Positions 60,947 to 64,000 of a DNA stretch of 64,000 nucleotides are shown piece after piece. Source of the stretch: Pseudescherichia sp031979925 (GTDB lineage Bacteria; Pseudomonadota; Gammaproteobacteria; Enterobacterales; Enterobacteriaceae); contig NZ_DALZFB010000005.1 in NCBI RefSeq assembly GCF_031979925.1, positions 124,001-188,000 on the forward strand. Reading direction: 5' to 3'. Under the pieces are notes generated by a model. That model ran no database searches. It was given only the letters and a program-made list of their open reading frames with translations, and was not told the DNA's origin. Every line of letters starts with the position of its first letter. Position 1 is the first letter of the stretch. A program made the translations under genes and the position numbers.

Positions 60947-61528
60947 TTAAGCAAAAATTTCCGCAAGATGCTTGCGATATTCTGCGGTATAGCGAGGCAC
61001 GTCCGGCATTTTAATCACGTCGTTAGCGATAAAGGTCGGCAGCGCGTCCATTCCGAGGAACTGGTTCGCCTTGTGGAACGGCAGGTAAACGCCGTCAACG
61101 CCCACGCCGTGGAAGAACTGCTCTTTGTCGGTGAACGCGTCCAGCGGGGCGTTCCAGGTCAGCGACAGCATGTAGGTTTTGCCCTGAATCAGACCGCCGG
61201 AGCCATATTTTTTCGCATCGTCAGAGCGTGTACGGCCATCGCTGGCGTACAGGGAGCCATGACCTTCAGTAAAGACGTCATCAATGTACTTTTTCACCGT
61301 CCACGGCGCGCCCATCCACCAGCCCGGCATCTGCCAGATCACGGTGTCGGCCCACAGGAAGTTCTGCACTTCCTCTTTCACGTCGTAGTCGCCATCGGTG
61401 CGGACGACTTTTACATCGTGCCCGCTATCGTGCAGGAAGCTGGCGGCAACGTCGGTCATGGTGTCATTCAGCTGGCCGTTAGAGTGACCAAATTTTTTAG
61501 CGCCGTTGATAATTAAGATGTTGCTCAT
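60947..61528 (-). CDS. mdaB: NADPH:quinone reductase MdaB
   Basis: A 193-residue flavodoxin-fold quinone reductase, E. coli length. It carries out two-electron reduction of quinones and protects from redox cycling. FAD-contact motifs WQMPGWWMGAPWTVKKY and GSGGLIQGK are conserved. The E. coli gene ygiZ between mdaB and qseC is absent here; only about 107 bases separate mdaB from the qseC stop. Confidence 0.96.
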   Translation of the reverse strand: MSNILIINGAKKFGHSNGQLNDTMTDVAASFLHDSGHDVKVVRTDGDYDVKEEVQNFLWADTVIWQMPGWWMGAPWTVKKYIDDVFTEGHGSLYASDGRTRSDDAKKYGSGGLIQGKTYMLSLTWNAPLDAFTDKEQFFHGVGVDGVYLPFHKANQFLGMDALPTFIANDVIKMPDVPRYTAEYRKHLAEIFA

Positions 61529-61635
61529 TATTTGTCCCGGTAGAAAACGAATTTGCCGACTATTCTAACGACCTCGACTAGAGAGAAAAATGAGCAAAAT
61601 GTGCAAAGACTTTTGCTTATACGACAATAATCCAG

Positions 61636-62985
61636 CTACCAGCTTACCCGGACTACCGCACCACCTTCCGTCGCATTGTCCACCGTCACCGTCATGTTGT
61701 GCAGCGTGGCGATACGTTTCACAATCGACAGCCCCAGACCGCTGCCGGTCTCTTCCTGCCCCGGCGGGCGGTAAAAGCGTTCACCGAGACGCGGCAGCGC
61801 CTGAGGCGCAATGCCCGGTCCGTTATCGCGCACGGTAAAGCAGCGCTGCTCCAGCGTGACGTCAATCCTGCTACCGCGCGGGCTGTAACGCACTGCGTTA
61901 TCCAGCAGGTTACGCACCAGCAGGCTGAGCAGCAGCGGTTGTCCGGGGCGCGTCACCTCCGGCGCATCAATGGCAAGGTGGATCGCAATGCCTGCCCGAT
62001 GCGCCAGGGCATCAATATCCATCACCGCCGATTGCAGAAGATCCGCCAGGGCGATCTGTTCGACATCGTTCAGGTTATCGAGCGAGTCGAGGCGCGAAAG
62101 GGTAAGCAGCTGATCCACCAGCCGTGTCGCACGGTCGATACCGGTATGCAGCTGGCTCAGCGCACGCCGTTGACCTTCAGCGTCATCCCATGAGAGCTGT
62201 GCCACTTCAGCCTGAACCTTGAGTGCGGCAAGAGGGGTACGCAGCTCGTGAGCCGCGTCGGAGGTAAAGCGCCGCTCGCGAGCCATCATCTGCTGGGTAC
62301 GGGCAAACAGGCTGTTTAACGCATCCAGCAGAGGCCGTACCTCCGACGGAATAGCATGAGTAGAAAGCATATCGGTGGTATCCGGCGCACGCTGGTTTAG
62401 CGTCCGGGCCAGGTTTTTCAGCGGACGCAGTTCACGGCTGAGCAGTAGCACCAGGCAGAGCAGCATCAGCGGCAGCGCCACCAGCCAGGGGGTAAGCTGG
62501 GAGGTGACAATATCCATGGCCATCTCTTCGCGATACTCCCACTCCTGGCCTACCACGATGCGGTACTCCCCGTCAGGAGCTGTGAGCCAGAGAAGACGCC
62601 AGGCATCGTTATCATCTTTGAGCTGCCCATTACTAAAGCCGTCCCGGCGATAGTGATAGGGGATCTCCTGGCCGTTTTCGCCATCGTGCAGCAGCAGTTT
62701 GCCGTCGCGGGAGTAGATGGCAAAAGCCAGCGCGTCATCATCGAGATGACCGTGCCGGACCTTATCCGGCGTGCGAACCTGACGCAGCGGGGCAGGGATA
62801 TTATCGAGATCCATCGCCAGCAGACGTTTGGCAAAGAGCATCTGCTGGGTATCGAAGAGCTTATCCAGCTTGTGGGTGGTCTGCTGCCACGCGGCCACGC
62901 TTGCGGCCAGCCAGGCGGCAAGTGCGAGCAGGCAAAAAAGCAGGGTGAGCCTAACCCGCAGGCTCAGGCGTTGCGTCAGCTTCAT
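61636..62985 (-). CDS. qseC: sensor histidine kinase QseC
   Basis: A 449-residue membrane kinase, E. coli length. TM1 about 11-33, periplasmic sensor about 34-160, TM2 about 163-184, dimerisation domain with the phospho-accepting His246 (DAAHELRTPLAALK), and a GHKL ATPase domain with DNGPGIA and GSGLGLSIV. E. coli QseC senses AI-3 and catecholamines. Overlaps qseB by 4 bases (ATGA). Confidence 0.97.
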   Translation of the reverse strand: MKLTQRLSLRVRLTLLFCLLALAAWLAASVAAWQQTTHKLDKLFDTQQMLFAKRLLAMDLDNIPAPLRQVRTPDKVRHGHLDDDALAFAIYSRDGKLLLHDGENGQEIPYHYRRDGFSNGQLKDDNDAWRLLWLTAPDGEYRIVVGQEWEYREEMAMDIVTSQLTPWLVALPLMLLCLVLLLSRELRPLKNLARTLNQRAPDTTDMLSTHAIPSEVRPLLDALNSLFARTQQMMARERRFTSDAAHELRTPLAALKVQAEVAQLSWDDAEGQRRALSQLHTGIDRATRLVDQLLTLSRLDSLDNLNDVEQIALADLLQSAVMDIDALAHRAGIAIHLAIDAPEVTRPGQPLLLSLLVRNLLDNAVRYSPRGSRIDVTLEQRCFTVRDNGPGIAPQALPRLGERFYRPPGQEETGSGLGLSIVKRIATLHNMTVTVDNATEGGAVVRVSW

Positions 62986-63641
62986 ACGTTGTCCAGGGTA
63001 TAACCAATGCCGTGCACGGTGCGGATAAACTCTGCGCCCAGCTTGCGACGCAGGTGATGGATATGCACCTCAACGGCGTTGCTCGATACCTCGTCATCCC
63101 AGCTGTAGAGCTTCTCCTCTATCGCTTTGCGCGGCAGCACGCGCCCGGCGTTGCGCATCAGCAGCTCCAGCAGGGCAAACTCTTTCGGCTTGAGGATCAG
63201 CGTCTCACCCTCAACGAGCGCCACCAGACGGGTGGGATCGAGCGTGACCTTGCCGTGGCGCAGCTCGCTGTGGGTTTGCCCATGGCTGCGGCGGATCAGC
63301 GCTTCAAGCCGCGCCGCAACCTCAATCAAGGCGAAGGGCTTACAGAGATAGTCATCCGCGCCGAGGCGTAAACCCTCGATGCGCTGGTTTAAGGCATCAC
63401 GTGCGGTCAGGATCAGCACCGGTTCGCTGCGGCCCGCCTGACGCCAGTCGCGGAGGATGGCCAGTCCGTCGATCTCTGGCAGCGTCAGGTCGAGGATCAC
63501 CGCATCGTAGGGGGCGCTATAGAGCGCCTCTCTCCCTACGCTGCCGGTGGTAAACCAGTCAACGGTGAAGCCCATTTTACCCAGCCCGGCTTTGATACCG
63601 TCACCTATCAGCTTGTCATCTTCCACCAGTAAAATTCGCAT
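62982..63641 (-). CDS. qseB: response regulator QseB
   Basis: A 219-residue OmpR-type response regulator, E. coli length. Receiver (1-120) with Asp51 as phosphorylation site and Lys101 (CKPF); DNA-binding winged helix about 125-219 (LKPKEFALLELL, VHIHHLRRKLG). The start at 63641 (MRILLVEDD) matches E. coli, whereas the frame from 63692 extends into the leader. Divergent from ygiW. Confidence 0.96.
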   Translation of the reverse strand: MRILLVEDDKLIGDGIKAGLGKMGFTVDWFTTGSVGREALYSAPYDAVILDLTLPEIDGLAILRDWRQAGRSEPVLILTARDALNQRIEGLRLGADDYLCKPFALIEVAARLEALIRRSHGQTHSELRHGKVTLDPTRLVALVEGETLILKPKEFALLELLMRNAGRVLPRKAIEEKLYSWDDEVSSNAVEVHIHHLRRKLGAEFIRTVHGIGYTLDNV

Positions 63642-63725
63642 CTGCCTCTCCTTGCCGTTGCCCGCTTGTAAGCAGTAAACCTCCTGTAACACGCGGCTGT
63701 ACAGTAAAAAAATTTAAATTTTCCG

Positions 63726-63742
63726 CTTAAGAACTCGTTAAG
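63726..63742. promoter_or_regulatory. QseB/PmrA-like box between qseB and ygiW
   Basis: CTTAAG (63726-63731), 5 bases, GTTAAG (63737-63742): a direct repeat with 11-base period like the PmrA/QseB consensus CTTAAT-N5-CTTAAT. It lies between the divergent qseBC and ygiW genes. Confidence 0.65.
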
Positions 63743-63791
63743 ATCTACCCTGTTTAATGGAGCATGACACGAGACAAAAAGGAGATACACG

Positions 63792-64000
63792 ATGAAAAAA
63801 TTAGCTACTATTGCCGCCATCGCCATGATGGCCTCCGCCCCTGTTTTCGCCGCCGAGGGTGGCTTCAGCGGGCCATCCGCCACGCAACCCCAGACGCAAA
63901 GCCAGACTCAGCAGGGCGGCTTCGTGGATAAAAACGCCACCCCGACAACCGCAGTAAAAGCTAAAGATCTGAAAGATGACAGCTGGGTGACGCTGCGGGG
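63792..64000 (+). CDS. ygiW: YgiW, periplasmic OB-fold (BOF) protein, 3' end missing
   Basis: The frame starts at the ATG at 63792 (GGAG 7 bases upstream) and runs off the right edge; about 69 residues are visible. Signal peptide 1-20 (MKKLATIAAIAMM...PVFAA), then a Gln/Ser/Thr-rich linker and the start of the BOF domain (VKAKDLKDDSWVTLRG). E. coli YgiW is a stress-induced periplasmic protein under QseBC influence, and the divergent arrangement is conserved. Confidence 0.93.
   Translation, partial: MKKLATIAAIAMMASAPVFAAEGGFSGPSATQPQTQSQTQQGGFVDKNATPTTAVKAKDLKDDSWVTLR

Overview
The window is chromosomal DNA from a motile enterobacterium (Enterobacteriaceae, close to Enterobacter, Kosakonia, Lelliottia or Leclercia). 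The core gene order follows the E. coli K-12 segment from alx to ygiW: alx-ygjR-ygjP-rlmG-fadH-patA-aer-yqjI-yqjH, ileX-mug-rpoD-dnaG-rpsU-tsaD-plsY-folB-uppP-cca-ygiM-ygiF-glnE-hldE-ubiK-ribB-zupT-ygiD-ygiC-ygiB-tolC-nudF-yqiB-cpdA-yqiA-parE, then ygiN-mdaB-qseC-qseB-ygiW. Protein lengths and sequences match these families closely. REP-type palindromes lie between many of the genes. Species cannot be fixed from sequence alone. Names rest on my memory of the E. coli proteins, not on a search.

Layout. 1-12.4 kb is core: partial alx with its yybP-ykoY leader, ygjR, divergent ygjP/rlmG, fadH, patA (sigma-54 promoter and NtrC-like site), aer and a second chemoreceptor (both with FliA-type promoters), and the divergent metal-control pair yqjI/yqjH. 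12.4-26.9 kb is an accessory block between yqjH and the tRNA gene ileX. It holds a three-gene minus-strand cluster (PD-(D/E)XK nuclease-like protein, unknown 212-aa protein, J-domain coiled-coil protein), a yahK-like alcohol dehydrogenase, a TumE/TumA-type toxin-antitoxin pair with twin operators, a second alcohol dehydrogenase with a divergent HxlR regulator, two small membrane proteins and a complete type I restriction-modification operon (hsdM-hsdS-hsdR). 27-54.4 kb is core again: the rpsU-dnaG-rpoD macromolecular synthesis operon, t6A synthesis, phospholipid, folate, undecaprenyl-phosphate, CCA-adding, glnE/hldE, riboflavin (FMN riboswitch), zinc uptake, TolC, the nudF-yqiB-cpdA-yqiA-parE operon. 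54.4-60.6 kb is a second accessory block between parE and ygiN: a yeaR-yoaG-like pair, in which the YoaG-like protein is internally duplicated, and an apparent oligosaccharide-uronate locus (AraC regulator, DUF2264 protein, LacY-type permease, GH88 unsaturated glucuronyl hydrolase) with a CRP-like site. 60.6-64 kb is core: ygiN, mdaB, the QseBC two-component system and the start of ygiW behind a QseB/PmrA-like box.

How the genes work together. The first accessory block looks like a small defence and stress island at a tRNA locus, with no integrase or transposase visible. The best candidate for something undescribed is its nuclease / unknown / J-domain cluster. The second block looks metabolic: uptake and cleavage of an unsaturated glucuronyl oligosaccharide under AraC-type and probably CRP control, next to a nitrate/nitrite-type stress pair. 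No CRISPR array, rRNA, prophage or intact insertion sequence was seen.
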